DNA of 64,000 nucleotides from positions 124,001-188,000 of the forward strand of contig JAHJRQ010000012.1 in the NCBI GenBank assembly GCA_018830485.1. The letters run 5' to 3'. The DNA is from Pseudomonadota bacterium (GTDB lineage: Bacteria; Desulfobacterota; Desulfobulbia; Desulfobulbales; Desulfurivibrionaceae). Below the pieces are notes generated by a model. The model saw only the letters and a program-made list of their open reading frames with translations. It was not told the DNA's origin and searched no databases. Made by a program: the position numbers and the translations under genes. Shown piece by piece: positions 1-7,848 of the stretch. Within the stretch, counting starts at the first letter, position 1. Each line of letters opens with the position of its first letter.

Positions 1-578
1 AGCAATCCCTGTTGAGAATACCCGGCGATGAGATTGGTGGAGCCGCCGGTGTTCTCGCCGAAAACCACGGCGCAGCAGGAGGTGATGATGTCCGGCTTGA
101 TCCCTGCGATGTACAGGGTTTGCAGGGTGACATCAAGGACAAGCAGAGGCAAAAGCAGGAGCAGGGCCAGGTATTTGATCCGCACCAGGGGGTAGTGTTC
201 CGAGCGGATGTCCAATTGGTGGAGAAGAATCCAGAAGCCGTAGAAGAAGACGCCGAAGAGCTTGACCAGCAGCGCTGGCATGCCGAAGGGATTTGCCAGC
301 AGGGCGCCGGTGGCGCACATGGCCCCGACGATGACCTGACAGAACTCATCTGCTGCCAGCACGAAGAGGATCAGGGTGACGATCTGAAAGCCCAGGCCGT
401 AGGCGACCAGGGTGGAAGAGAGCCAGATCTCGTTTTCCAGCCTTATCTGTTGGTTGCTGTCGCTGCCCGGCTCCCAGAAACGCAGAACCCGCACCGCAGT
501 TTTCCCGGCCACCGCGCCGAGCAGCAGCACCACCAGGCCGCAGAGGGTGAGAGCCAGGCTCCAGGGATTAAGGAACAT
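1..578 (-). CDS. Polytopic membrane protein of a NosL/ABC cluster (C-terminus outside window)
   Basis: I do not recognise a named family. The frame starts with ATG at 578 and stays open to the window edge, giving 192 visible residues; the C-terminus is missing. It overlaps the end of the upstream ABC ATPase gene by 11 bases, so it is the last visible gene of that leftward operon. About five hydrophobic segments are seen (near residues 7-25, 57-76, 80-98, 102-119 and 134-152). Cysteines lie in or near membrane segments as a C-x7-C pair (80, 88) and an adjacent pair (168-169), which suggests metal binding or redox chemistry in the membrane. That role is inference from the cysteines and from the NosL and TlpA-like neighbours. 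Confidence 0.75.
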   Translation of the reverse strand, partial: MFLNPWSLALTLCGLVVLLLGAVAGKTAVRVLRFWEPGSDSNQQIRLENEIWLSSTLVAYGLGFQIVTLILFVLAADEFCQVIVGAMCATGALLANPFGMPALLVKLFGVFFYGFWILLHQLDIRSEHYPLVRIKYLALLLLLPLLVLDVTLQTLYIAGIKPDIITSCCAVVFGENTGGSTNLIAGYSQQGL

Positions 579-1245
579 GGATTCTGCCGTCCAGGATGGT
601 GACGGTCCGGTCGATGGCCGGATGTTCGAAGACCAGAGGGTCGTGGGAGGCGATGACAATGGTCTTGCCCGCCGCCTTGAGCTGTTGCATGATCGCCATG
701 AACTCCCGGCTCAGGTTTGTGTCGAGATGGGCCGTGGGCTCGTCGGCCAGGATGATTGGCTGGTTGTTGATCAGCGCCCTGGCAATGGCCACCCGCTGCA
801 GCTCGCCGCCGGAGATCTGTCCGGCCGGGAACTGAGCCCGGTGGCTGATACCGAAGCGCTCCAGCAGCTCGTGCGCCCGGAGCTTGCGCTCCTTGGGCGT
901 TACGCCCAGCGGCAGCAGGGGCAGGGCGATGTTCTCCAGCACCGTGAGTTCGGGCAGGATGTTAAAGCGCTGGAAGATAAAGCCGATGGTCTCACGCCGG
1001 TGCAGGGTGAGGAACCGGTCCGGCAGCCGGGCCAGTTGCCGCTCGGCAATGACGGCCCTGCCGCTGGTGGGCGGGAAGATACAGCCGATGATGGCGAGCA
1101 ACGTGCTCTTGCCCGAGCCGCTCGGCCCCTTGAGGCAGACCATGCTCCCCTGCTCCACCGTAAGATCGATGCCGGAGAGCGCCCGAACTTCGTTGGCCCT
1201 GCCCTGGTTGTAGACCTTGCTCACTTGGGAAAGTTCGATCAGCAT
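568..1245 (-). CDS. ABC transporter ATP-binding protein, LolD/MacB type
   Basis: This 225-residue protein is a complete ABC ATPase of the family that drives FtsX-type permeases. It shows a Walker A motif GPSGSGKST (residues 40-48), a Q-loop glutamine near 92, the signature ISGGE near 144-148 and Walker B ending in LADEP near 170. It starts 4 bases after the stop of the FtsX-type permease at 1250-2452, its likely partner, with a GGGAGG ribosome site inside the permease end. LolD and MacB relatives act in lipoprotein release or envelope export. Substrate here is unknown; the NosL and TlpA-like neighbours make envelope metal or cofactor handling a reasonable guess. Confidence 0.9.
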   Translation of the reverse strand: MLIELSQVSKVYNQGRANEVRALSGIDLTVEQGSMVCLKGPSGSGKSTLLAIIGCIFPPTSGRAVIAERQLARLPDRFLTLHRRETIGFIFQRFNILPELTVLENIALPLLPLGVTPKERKLRAHELLERFGISHRAQFPAGQISGGELQRVAIARALINNQPIILADEPTAHLDTNLSREFMAIMQQLKAAGKTIVIASHDPLVFEHPAIDRTVTILDGRIHVP

Positions 1246-1249
1246 CAGA

Positions 1250-2452
1250 TCAGCCTCCCAGCGCCGAATCGGCGGGAACCGTGGCGCTGCGCCAGGCCGG
1301 GATCACCGTGGCCGCCAGATAGGGAATCACGGTGAAGGCGAGGATCAGCAGGATATCCCCCGCTGCGAGCCTGGGGAGGAGATGCAGATCCGGCCTCAGC
1401 ACGGACCAGCCCATGAGCACCGGCCTGAAGAGGGCGGCGTCAAAGTAGACCACATGGATGTAGGCTGCGGTCATTCCCACAATGCAGGCCAGGCCGGAAA
1501 CGATCACCGACTCCCGGGAACGGACCGCCAGGATGTCGCTGGTTTCCCAGCCCAGGACTTTCAGGATAGCGATCTCCCGCCGCTCTTCCGGGGAAAGGCC
1601 GGAGGCCTTGTCCCAGGCCAGGATGACAAAGGCTGCCAGGGCAGCAAGCAGACAGATGGAGCCAAAGCCGCTGCGCCAGCCGAACACCACCTGGTAGGTC
1701 TTCTGGATCTGAGACCGGGTCAGCACCCGCACCGAAGGCAGGGCCTCGGAGATTTTTTTGGCAATGGTCTCGATCTCCTTGGGGTTGGCCACATAGACGC
1801 AGAGATCCGTGACCAGCCCGGCGGGAATCCCGAAAAGATCACGGGCATCGGCCACATTCATGACAATGAGATCGTTGGTCAGGATATCGGTGTCGGGCGA
1901 GAATTCGCCGCTGATCTCAAAGGGCTTTAAGGAAAGATCGGGCCTGAACAGGGAGAAGGTGGTGCGTCCGGCAAGGTCCATGGTCTTTTTAATGGATTGC
2001 CCGACCACCACCCTGCCCTGCGCTTCGTCCGCAGGCCCCGGCATGACACCCTTGGCCAGGGTGGCGCCGAGACGACCGCCTTCCGGCATCTCGTTCACCT
2101 CCAGCCCCATGACCGTGTAATTGGCCAAGCGGACCTCGTCAAAATAATAGCCCCAGATCCGGGGTACCACCCGTCGGATGCCGAAGATGCCCGCCAATTG
2201 TTCGCCATAAGCCAGGGGGATGGACTCCTGGCGGCCGGCCGACATCTTTTGCAGGGTGATCTCCGGGGTATGGGCCAGCACCTGCTTCGCCTTGTCCGAG
2301 AGAGCCTGGGTCACCATCTGGAAGGAGGCGAGCAGGAAGATGACCGCCGCAAAGACCAGCAGGACGCTGAGGCTTTTCATCCGGTGCCGCCACAGGGAAG
2401 AGAGGGCAAAATCGAGGATGCTGAGCTGTTTTTCGAGGTTGTGTCGGGCCAT
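1250..2452 (-). CDS. ABC transporter permease, FtsX/MacB family
   Basis: A 400-residue inner-membrane permease with the FtsX-family layout. One N-terminal membrane helix (about residues 25-47) is followed by a large periplasmic domain of about 200 residues and then a cluster of three C-terminal helices. A conserved cytoplasmic loop (REIAILKVLGWE, near residue 290) matches the coupling loop of MacB and LolC-type permeases. It starts 5 bases after the small anchored protein and is followed directly by its ATPase. It probably works mechanically on a periplasmic or lipid-anchored substrate rather than as a classic channel. The substrate cannot be read from sequence. Confidence 0.88.
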   Translation of the reverse strand: MARHNLEKQLSILDFALSSLWRHRMKSLSVLLVFAAVIFLLASFQMVTQALSDKAKQVLAHTPEITLQKMSAGRQESIPLAYGEQLAGIFGIRRVVPRIWGYYFDEVRLANYTVMGLEVNEMPEGGRLGATLAKGVMPGPADEAQGRVVVGQSIKKTMDLAGRTTFSLFRPDLSLKPFEISGEFSPDTDILTNDLIVMNVADARDLFGIPAGLVTDLCVYVANPKEIETIAKKISEALPSVRVLTRSQIQKTYQVVFGWRSGFGSICLLAALAAFVILAWDKASGLSPEERREIAILKVLGWETSDILAVRSRESVIVSGLACIVGMTAAYIHVVYFDAALFRPVLMGWSVLRPDLHLLPRLAAGDILLILAFTVIPYLAATVIPAWRSATVPADSALGG

Positions 2453-2457
2453 GGCGG

Positions 2458-2739
2458 TCAGCGGGAAGGCGGCAGCCAGAAGGCGCCGGTGGGAAAATGT
2501 TCGATGGCTCCGGGATGATCCATGAAGGGAACCACGGGGTCGCTCACTGCGGGATGCCGGGTGTAGCGGGCCTCTGTGGCCACTGCCAGATCGGTGAGAC
2601 CCAGTCCGCGGGTGACCACTTCCAGTCGGGCCAGGGTTGCATACTCAGCCATGCGCCTGCTCAGGCCATCAAAAAGGAGCGCTCCGTCAAGGGCCAGCAG
2701 CAGACAAAGAAACATGGCGAAACGAAGAGCGGGCCGCAT
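2458..2739 (-). CDS. Small membrane-anchored His-rich protein of the NosL operon
   Basis: A 93-residue protein, starting 4 bases after the nosL-type stop codon and ending 5 bases before the permease start, so translational coupling is likely. A longer upstream open frame exists but overlaps the NosL gene, so the ATG at 2739 is preferred. It has one N-terminal hydrophobic helix (about residues 6-24) and a short soluble part rich in His and Pro near its C-terminus (motifs TRHP, FMDHPG and EHFPTG). The placed histidines suggest metal contact in the periplasm. I recognise no named domain; conservation with NosL-linked genes in related bacteria is my impression, not a search result. Confidence 0.7.
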   Translation of the reverse strand: MRPALRFAMFLCLLLALDGALLFDGLSRRMAEYATLARLEVVTRGLGLTDLAVATEARYTRHPAVSDPVVPFMDHPGAIEHFPTGAFWLPPSR

Positions 2740-2743
2740 CGGT

Positions 2744-3259
2744 TCAACGCATCTTTTGGCCCTGGCGCATGGACTGCACCAGCGGTTCGGTGATTTCGTC
2801 AAAACGGAGAACCTTGGTCCCTTTATGATCCGTGCGAAAATTTTCCGCCGCCGCAACGGAGCCAAAGGCGATGAATTCATGCCCCATGGGCCCGTACACA
2901 TCACTGCCGACAACGTACCAGGCGGCACGGCCGTCAATCCAGGCAAGGGTATAATAGTCTTTTACCCAGATATCCCGCACTGTCTGCCCCGGCATGCCGA
3001 AAGATGCTGGGTTGAGAGTAAAGGCCAGCAAATCTTTTACGCCATCGAAATATTTAACGGTCCCGCTGGTCAGACGAACCTGCGTTATCCAATCCGGAAA
3101 TTTTGTCACGAACATTCCGCAGACCGGGCAGCGTTCCTTGGGGGAAATATCCTTTTCAGGTTGGGCCAGAAGAGGGGTTGCCATAAAGATACAGAAAACG
3201 AAGCATGCAAAAAATGCACTTTTCCTTACAAGGCAATTCTTAAGAACCAATTTTGACAT
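2744..3259 (-). CDS. nosL: NosL family copper-binding accessory protein
   Basis: A 171-residue exported protein of the NosL family. A signal peptide covers about residues 1-32, followed by the family motif CPVCGMF at 44-50, whose Cys and Met are the expected Cu(I) ligands. A conserved YFDGVKD stretch follows. In denitrifiers NosL delivers copper to nitrous oxide reductase, itself a beta-propeller enzyme. No nosZ, nosD, nosF or nosY lies in this window, so the client is probably another envelope protein; the beta-propeller gene at 4966 is the obvious candidate. An AGAGG ribosome site lies about 10 bases upstream. Family is sure; client is inference. Confidence 0.9.
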   Translation of the reverse strand: MSKLVLKNCLVRKSAFFACFVFCIFMATPLLAQPEKDISPKERCPVCGMFVTKFPDWITQVRLTSGTVKYFDGVKDLLAFTLNPASFGMPGQTVRDIWVKDYYTLAWIDGRAAWYVVGSDVYGPMGHEFIAFGSVAAAENFRTDHKGTKVLRFDEITEPLVQSMRQGQKMR

Positions 3260-3278
3260 TCTTGTTCAACCTCTTGTT

Positions 3279-3809
3279 TTACTGCTGTTTATCTGTGTTT
3301 TTATCGAGGTGTTCGCCCAGCAAATTTTTCAACTCGGCCTCACTGACTCCCCCGAGAATGGCGGCAAGAATCTTGTGATCCGGACTGATAATGATGGTTT
3401 GCGGTTCTAACTTGATATTGTACCGCGCTGAAATCATGCCGTCCTTGTCGAGAAGCACGGGAAAAACGATGCCCAGATCGTCCACAAACCGATGCACCGT
3501 TGCCTCGTCCGAATGGCGATTGACGTAAACAACCCGCAACCCGGCATCCTTGTACTTATCAAAGTACTGGTTGAAAATCGGAGTGTCGGCCCGGCAAAAT
3601 TTGCAATCCGTAGACCAAAAACGCAAAACGACCGGTTTGCCTGTATATCCTGCAAGAGAAACCGATTGACCGTTCAGATCGGTTCCGGAAAATGCCGGGG
3701 CCGGGTCGCCGATTTTTAGTTTTTTGGTCGCCCGCTCACCGTCGGAACAGGCGGCAAGGGCAAGAAAGACTCCGCAGAGTAGAAATAACGTGAGGATGTT
3801 TTTTAACAT
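3279..3809 (-). CDS. TlpA/ResA-like thioredoxin-fold lipoprotein
   Basis: A 176-residue periplasmic thioredoxin-fold protein. The ATG at 3809 gives a clean lipoprotein signal: a hydrophobic stretch and lipobox LAAC with the lipidated Cys at residue 21. The redox motif is CKFC (residues 69-72) after the strand VLRFWSTD, typical of TlpA and ResA proteins that reduce cysteines of apocytochrome c or copper-site proteins. It lies 19 bases upstream of nosL in the same direction. A role in keeping the CxxCH of the nearby propeller cytochrome, or NosL cysteines, reduced would fit; that link is inference. A TTG start at 3824 would add five residues. Confidence 0.88.
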   Translation of the reverse strand: MLKNILTLFLLCGVFLALAACSDGERATKKLKIGDPAPAFSGTDLNGQSVSLAGYTGKPVVLRFWSTDCKFCRADTPIFNQYFDKYKDAGLRVVYVNRHSDEATVHRFVDDLGIVFPVLLDKDGMISARYNIKLEPQTIIISPDHKILAAILGGVSEAELKNLLGEHLDKNTDKQQ

Positions 3810-3836
3810 AAAAGGCTCTTGCAACAGTGTGTTTGT

Positions 3837-3912
3837 GGTTCGACAGGCTCATCACGAGCGGAAAAAGGTCAATGCTCTCAGTATGACTTCCGTTCGCCCT
3901 GTCGAAGGGATT
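3837..3912. repeat. Imperfect inverted repeat of the TTCGACAGG family
   Basis: The arms read GTTCGACAGGCTCA on the left and, on the opposite strand, CCTTCGACAGGGCGAACGG on the right, separated by about 30 bases. A relative with the same core words lies at 62645-62724. It sits between the ABC ATPase gene (ends 3962) and the TlpA-like gene (starts 3809) on the minus strand, so it would be inside their shared transcript. A run of eight T follows on the plus strand, but no plus-strand gene ends here. Confidence 0.6.
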
Positions 3913-3961
3913 TTTTTTGTGAATACATCAATTCCGATTCACTCCGGAAAGGCAAAAAATC

Positions 3962-4651
3962 TCAGCCGGCCTGTGGAGTGAGAACTGCCTGGCGCATGGA
4001 GAAAACCCTGGCGCCCTTTTGGGTAGCGGCAAGGTCGCTGTTGTGGGTCACCACCACAAAGGTTGTGCCCTGTTCATTATATCGTCTAAACAGTGCAAGG
4101 ATATCCTTTTCTGTTTCTTCGTCCAGATCCCCTGTGGGCTCATCGGCCAGGATGATGTCCGGGCAGTTGATAAAGGAGCGGGCAATGGCAACCCTGCGCT
4201 GCTGGCCGCCGGAAAGCTGCGAGGGAAAGGCATTGGCCTTGTCCGCCAGGCCGACCTGGGCGAGGATATCCAGGGCCAACACACGGCTTCCCGCGGGATT
4301 CTGACAAAAACTCAAGGGGAGCAGGATATTTTCCATGACCGAGAGGGTGGGAATCAGGCTGGCGAACTGGAAGATGAAACCGATCTTGCTGTTGCGCATG
4401 GTGGACAGGGCCTGGTCGGATTGCCGCCAGTTTTCCACCCCATCAATAAAAACCTGCCCGCTGTCCGGGGAGGTCAGCCCGCCGATCAGACTCAAGAGCG
4501 TTGTTTTTCCGGAACCGGAATGTCCCAGAATAACAAGAAAATCCCCCTTGTTTACAGGAAGATTTACGGTGTTGACGGCGTGGACCATGGTGGCCTCCAC
4601 CGGGTAGGCCTTGGTGAGCTCCTTGCATTCGATGATCACGTATTTCCCCAT
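3962..4651 (-). CDS. ABC transporter ATP-binding protein, LolD/MacB type (second copy)
   Basis: A second ABC ATPase of the same type as 568-1245, 229 residues from ATG 4651. Walker A is GHSGSGKTT (residues 43-51), the signature is LSGGQQRR, and Walker B ends in LADEP. In-frame upstream starts at 4675 (ATG) and 4726 (TTG) would add unrelated N-terminal sequence and none has a good ribosome site, so the exact start is uncertain. It is the first gene of the leftward unit and reads away from the propeller gene. The window holds two ATPases and two FtsX-type permeases; this one may pair with the permease at 6248-7441 across the divergent promoter. Confidence 0.88.
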   Translation of the reverse strand: MGKYVIIECKELTKAYPVEATMVHAVNTVNLPVNKGDFLVILGHSGSGKTTLLSLIGGLTSPDSGQVFIDGVENWRQSDQALSTMRNSKIGFIFQFASLIPTLSVMENILLPLSFCQNPAGSRVLALDILAQVGLADKANAFPSQLSGGQQRRVAIARSFINCPDIILADEPTGDLDEETEKDILALFRRYNEQGTTFVVVTHNSDLAATQKGARVFSMRQAVLTPQAG

Positions 4652-4763
4652 TGTTTCGATGCGGTAGCAGGTCATGGGCCAGGGGGCTGAAAAGAGAAGA
4701 ACAGCCCCGGGCACGATCTGCTGCAAAATTATTTGCCTCTGCGTAAAAATGAGGTTGCCAATA

Positions 4764-4778
4764 TACCACTGAGTGGTA
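4764..4778. promoter_or_regulatory. 15-bp palindrome, candidate operator
   Basis: A perfect 7-base inverted repeat around one central base (TACCACT-G-AGTGGTA). It lies between the divergent ATPase and propeller genes, so a dimeric repressor or activator bound here could control both directions. No regulator gene lies next to it in the window. Confidence 0.5.
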
Positions 4779-4796
4779 ATATCGTAAACATGAATG

Positions 4797-4826
4797 CGGC
4801 ATTTTGTCGCATGGCAATTTGTCGCA
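4797..4826. promoter_or_regulatory. Tandem pair of 15-base direct repeats in divergent promoter region
   Basis: Two adjacent 15-base units (CGGCATTTTGTCGCA and TGGCAATTTGTCGCA) share 13 of 15 bases, both ending in TTTGTCGCA. Head-to-tail sites spaced by 1.5 helical turns are consistent with binding of a response regulator or similar factor. The role is inferred from placement only. Confidence 0.4.
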
Positions 4827-4896
4827 CCTGAGAATTCCGCCTTGAGCGAGAGCAGCGAGCCGATCGCCTCCGCCCAAGGTGATTAGTAAGTGAACA

Positions 4897-4946
4897 GACA
4901 GTCATTAACTGTCGGATGCCGGCACGCCCCATGACCTTGCCGGCAT
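4897..4946. promoter_or_regulatory. Two inverted repeats in the leader of the propeller gene
   Basis: The first is a perfect 6-base repeat (GACAGT and ACTGTC, 4897-4913, 5-base centre). The second has 9-base arms (ATGCCGGCA at 4916-4924 and TGCCGGCAT at 4938-4946, 13-base loop) and ends 19 bases before the start codon. The second could be a leader RNA hairpin. A good ribosome site (AACGAGGAG) follows, so translation or mRNA stability may be tuned here. Confidence 0.45.
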
Positions 4947-4965
4947 TTATAACGAGGAGAAAATC

Positions 4966-6141
4966 ATGCAATTTACCAAGTCTACCTGGCGCACATCCCT
5001 GATCACCGGCACCGTCGTCGCCCTTGGCATTGCCGGCGCCACCGCGGCAATGGCCTCTGGCAACTATTCCGGCACCGCGTATATTGCCGGCATGGGCGGT
5101 CATTTCGCCAAGGCTGTGTTCAAGATCGACCCCAAGGCCGAGACCCCCATCACCCTGGACGAACTGGATATGATCGAGATCGGCAGCGGCGCGACCCACC
5201 CCACCCATGACGCCCGCATCGACTATAAGGACCGCGACACCATGTTCTGGTCCACCTACAAGCCGGATGCCGCAGCCAACAACTCCTACCATTACGGCAA
5301 GACCGACCTCAAGACCGGCCAGGTAGTAACGGACAAAACCTTCCCGGTTCCGGCCAAGGTCATGAACACCAAGGCCGGCTACTGCGCCTCCGCCCAGACC
5401 AAGAACTTTTTCATGCCCATCTCCATGAACAAACCCGGCTACATCAGCGTCATCGACAAGAAGACCATGGAGATGAAGCACAACATCTTTCTTGAAGGCA
5501 CCGAGGCCGACATCAAGGGCGGGGTTAAATACACCCACGGCATCAACTCCCCGGACATGAAAGAAATCCTGATCACCCTCAACGAATCCAATGTTGCTCC
5601 GGACAACAAGGAGCTGGGCGACGGCATCGGCAAGATGCACATGTTCGTTCTTGACGCCAAGGCGCTTGAGCAGGGCAAGGTTAAGGTGCTGCGCAAGGGC
5701 GTGGCCGACGGCAATGCCAAGAAAACCATCAGCTTCCGTCAGTACTACTCACCGGACGGCAAGTACATCGCCAACGCCACCGGCGACATCCTCTTCCTGA
5801 TCGACGCCAAGACCCTGAAAACCCTGGCCTCCGTGACCATGGCTCCGCTGGAAGAGACCCACGACGCCATCTTCACGCCGGACAGCAAGTACGTCATGAT
5901 CACCACCCGCACCAAGGCCATCCTGCCCGGCTGCAAGGATCCGGCCAAGCCTGCTGACGGCGAGTGGCGCATGGACGGCCAGTTGCGTCTCTTCGACGTA
6001 GCCGCCAAAAAGATGGTCGGCAAGGCAACCTCCGCTTGCCTCAAATGCCATGACGAGCAGCTCGGCACCGGCGAAGACGCTCCCCACGCCGTTCTCTGCG
6101 GCCTGGACGTGAACTGGGCCAAGGTAGCGAAGAAGAAATAA
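4966..6141 (+). CDS. Periplasmic beta-propeller protein with one C-terminal heme c motif
   Basis: A 391-residue exported protein. The signal peptide runs to about residue 30 (AMA before SG). The body shows repeated strand patterns typical of YVTN/cytochrome-d1-like propellers (for example YSPDGKYIAN and FTPDSKYVMI). A single CLKCH heme-attachment motif lies at residues 358-362. Histidines are spread over the blades (46, 78, 81, 109, 191, 225, 299), a pattern that could place several imidazoles in the central channel, as in nitrous oxide reductase. It has a strong AACGAGGAG ribosome site and its own terminator, which suggests high expression. Substrate and metal content are unknown; NosL and TlpA-like genes nearby suggest a maturation pathway. 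Confidence 0.72.
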   Translation: MQFTKSTWRTSLITGTVVALGIAGATAAMASGNYSGTAYIAGMGGHFAKAVFKIDPKAETPITLDELDMIEIGSGATHPTHDARIDYKDRDTMFWSTYKPDAAANNSYHYGKTDLKTGQVVTDKTFPVPAKVMNTKAGYCASAQTKNFFMPISMNKPGYISVIDKKTMEMKHNIFLEGTEADIKGGVKYTHGINSPDMKEILITLNESNVAPDNKELGDGIGKMHMFVLDAKALEQGKVKVLRKGVADGNAKKTISFRQYYSPDGKYIANATGDILFLIDAKTLKTLASVTMAPLEETHDAIFTPDSKYVMITTRTKAILPGCKDPAKPADGEWRMDGQLRLFDVAAKKMVGKATSACLKCHDEQLGTGEDAPHAVLCGLDVNWAKVAKKK

Positions 6142-6170
6142 GTTTTATTCAGCAGCGTTATGTTCTATAC

Positions 6171-6207
6171 AAAAACCGGGGGGCCGCAGCCCTCCGGTTT
6201 TTGTGTT
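6171..6207 (+). terminator. Intrinsic terminator after the propeller gene
   Basis: A 14-base stem with one G-U pair (AAAAACCGGGGGGC against GCCCTCCGGTTTTT) and a 4-base loop, ending in a T-rich run. It lies 30 bases after the stop codon, so the permease downstream would get reduced read-through transcription. Confidence 0.85.
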
Positions 6208-6247
6208 TTCTGAACCCACCCCCTTTTCTCAACAGACCAGAAACCCT

Positions 6248-7441
6248 ATGACACCGCGCAACGCCCACACCATCATCGCCATTGCCTGGAAAAGCGTCAC
6301 CCGGAAATTGTTCCGCAACCTTATCCTCATGCTGGCGGTTGGTCTGCTCGTCGCCCTGCTGACCTTTGCCCTGCTCTTTAACAAGGCGGTGGAAGACGAT
6401 ATCGAGGAGGCAAGCAAGCGGCTCGGCGCGGACATCGTCATAGTTCCCTCCGAGGCCAAGGGCAACGCCGAGGAATTCATCCTGGAAAGCAGGATCAAGA
6501 GCTTTTACATGGATAAGTTCGTGTTCGACGACATCAGCGAGCTGCCAGACATCAAGCAGGCGACCTACCATATCTACCTCAACACCCTGAGTTCCGGATG
6601 CTGCAGCATCGACGAAGGGCAGGTCATCGTCTTCGACCAGGACAAGGATTTCGTCGTCGCCCCCTGGCTGGAGACCGGGCCCAAACGTCTGGAACCGGGC
6701 GAGATCTACGTGGGAAGCTATGTGTACGAGTATCTCGGCCTGATCAACACAGCCAGCCTTTTTGGCAAGGGCGTCAAGGTGGTCGGCCATCTCCGGCAGA
6801 CTCGCACCGGCCTTGACCACGGTGTGTTCATGCGCCTCGATGACCTGAATAAGATCTCCCCCGAGGCAACGGGCGGCTATCAGGCCGGTAAAATCTCCAT
6901 CATCTTCATCAAGGTGAAAGACGGGGTACCGACGGACAAGGTGGTGGCGGATATCCGCACCCTCAACCCCACGGTGGGGGTGATGACCAGAGGCGAAATC
7001 GGCGCCGACGTTCGGAACACCCTGGGGGACATCCTCCGGGTGTTTTCCATAACCATCCTCATCTCCTCGCTGCTCGCCCTGCTCCTGGCCTGGTCGACCT
7101 TCACCGTGCTTGCCAACGAGCGGCGGCGCGAAGTCGGGATTCTTCGAGCCATCGGCGCCCATCAGAGCCACATCATGAAGATCTTCCTGGCCGAGGCGTT
7201 GCTGATCAGCACCATGGGCGGCGCGGCCGGAGTGGTCATCGGCCATTCCCTGATCCATTATCTGGCCAAGGATTTTACCCTGCTCCGCACGCTGGGCACG
7301 GTTTCGACCATAACCACGGGCAACATCACCATCGGGCTCATCGCCATGGCAGGCGGCATCGCCATCTGCCTGCTCGGCGCGGCCATCCCCATCCTGCGCC
7401 TGGCCCGGATGGAACCGCTCCTTGCGATCAAGGAAGCATGA
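6248..7441 (+). CDS. ABC transporter permease, FtsX/MacB family (second copy)
   Basis: A 397-residue permease from ATG 6248; the further upstream in-frame ATG at 6203 lies in the terminator tail and is disfavoured. One N-terminal helix (about 24-44), a periplasmic domain and three C-terminal helices follow the FtsX plan, with the coupling loop RREVGILRAIGAH near residue 295. The periplasmic domain has an unusual adjacent cysteine pair (SSGCCSID). No ATPase follows; the ATPase at 3962-4651, reading the other way from the same control region, is the likely partner. It is separated from the propeller gene by a terminator. Confidence 0.87.
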   Translation: MTPRNAHTIIAIAWKSVTRKLFRNLILMLAVGLLVALLTFALLFNKAVEDDIEEASKRLGADIVIVPSEAKGNAEEFILESRIKSFYMDKFVFDDISELPDIKQATYHIYLNTLSSGCCSIDEGQVIVFDQDKDFVVAPWLETGPKRLEPGEIYVGSYVYEYLGLINTASLFGKGVKVVGHLRQTRTGLDHGVFMRLDDLNKISPEATGGYQAGKISIIFIKVKDGVPTDKVVADIRTLNPTVGVMTRGEIGADVRNTLGDILRVFSITILISSLLALLLAWSTFTVLANERRREVGILRAIGAHQSHIMKIFLAEALLISTMGGAAGVVIGHSLIHYLAKDFTLLRTLGTVSTITTGNITIGLIAMAGGIAICLLGAAIPILRLARMEPLLAIKEA

Positions 7442-7507
7442 GGCGCTAAGGGCTGACCGCGTAAGGGTTGCCAAAAAATTCTTGACTTTACCCTGATATC
7501 CGCTAAG

Positions 7508-7682
7508 TTGACGCTCATATCTCAGGCGCTCTGGAAAGAGCTTAAAAGGGAACCCGGTGTAAATCCGGGACGGGCCCGCCGCTGTAACCGGGGACGAGTT
7601 TCGCAATAACGCCACTGTTTTTTGAACGGGAAGGCGCGAAACAAGGACGAACCGGAAGTCAGAAGACCTGCCAGGGATAGTA
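7508..7682 (+). ncRNA. Cobalamin (AdoCbl-type) riboswitch
   Basis: The stretch holds the conserved blocks of a cobalamin riboswitch in order: an AAAAGGGAA-type segment near 7544, GCCGCTGTAACC near 7578, the core box GCCACTG at 7611-7617, and CCGGAAGTCAGAAGACCTGCC-like sequence at 7652-7672. It precedes a btuB-type receptor and a corrinoid uptake operon, as expected. A TTGACT box at 7482 is a possible -35 element for its promoter. High cobalamin should switch the operon off through the terminator that follows. Confidence 0.95.
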
Positions 7683-7743
7683 TATGTATCGCACACCTCT
7701 CGTGGACAGGGAGTTGTTGCGCTGGTCCAGTGGATATTTCGGG

Positions 7744-7788
7744 AAATCCCCTGATCGATACTTATCGGTCCGGGGATTTTTTTTATCC
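7744..7788 (+). terminator. Riboswitch expression platform: intrinsic terminator
   Basis: A long stem begins with AAATCCCC (7744-7751) and closes with GGGGATTT, with an inner GATCGATA/TATCGGTC stem, followed by a run of eight T. It lies between the cobalamin aptamer and the receptor start, so control is probably by transcription termination rather than by masking the ribosome site. Confidence 0.85.
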
Positions 7789-7848
7789 GCTTTCCTTTCA
7801 TGGATGCCCCCCGGATCAAAAAAAATTTTGGTTGGAGGGATGCAAACA

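Noticed and set aside
2740-2946. Upstream extension of the small His-rich protein
   Set aside because: It lies wholly inside the NosL gene in another frame; the ATG right after the nosL stop explains the gene better.
7684-7848. N-terminal extension of the BtuB-like receptor
   Set aside because: It would be translated from the riboswitch terminator; the GGAGGG site and the signal peptide point to 7849.
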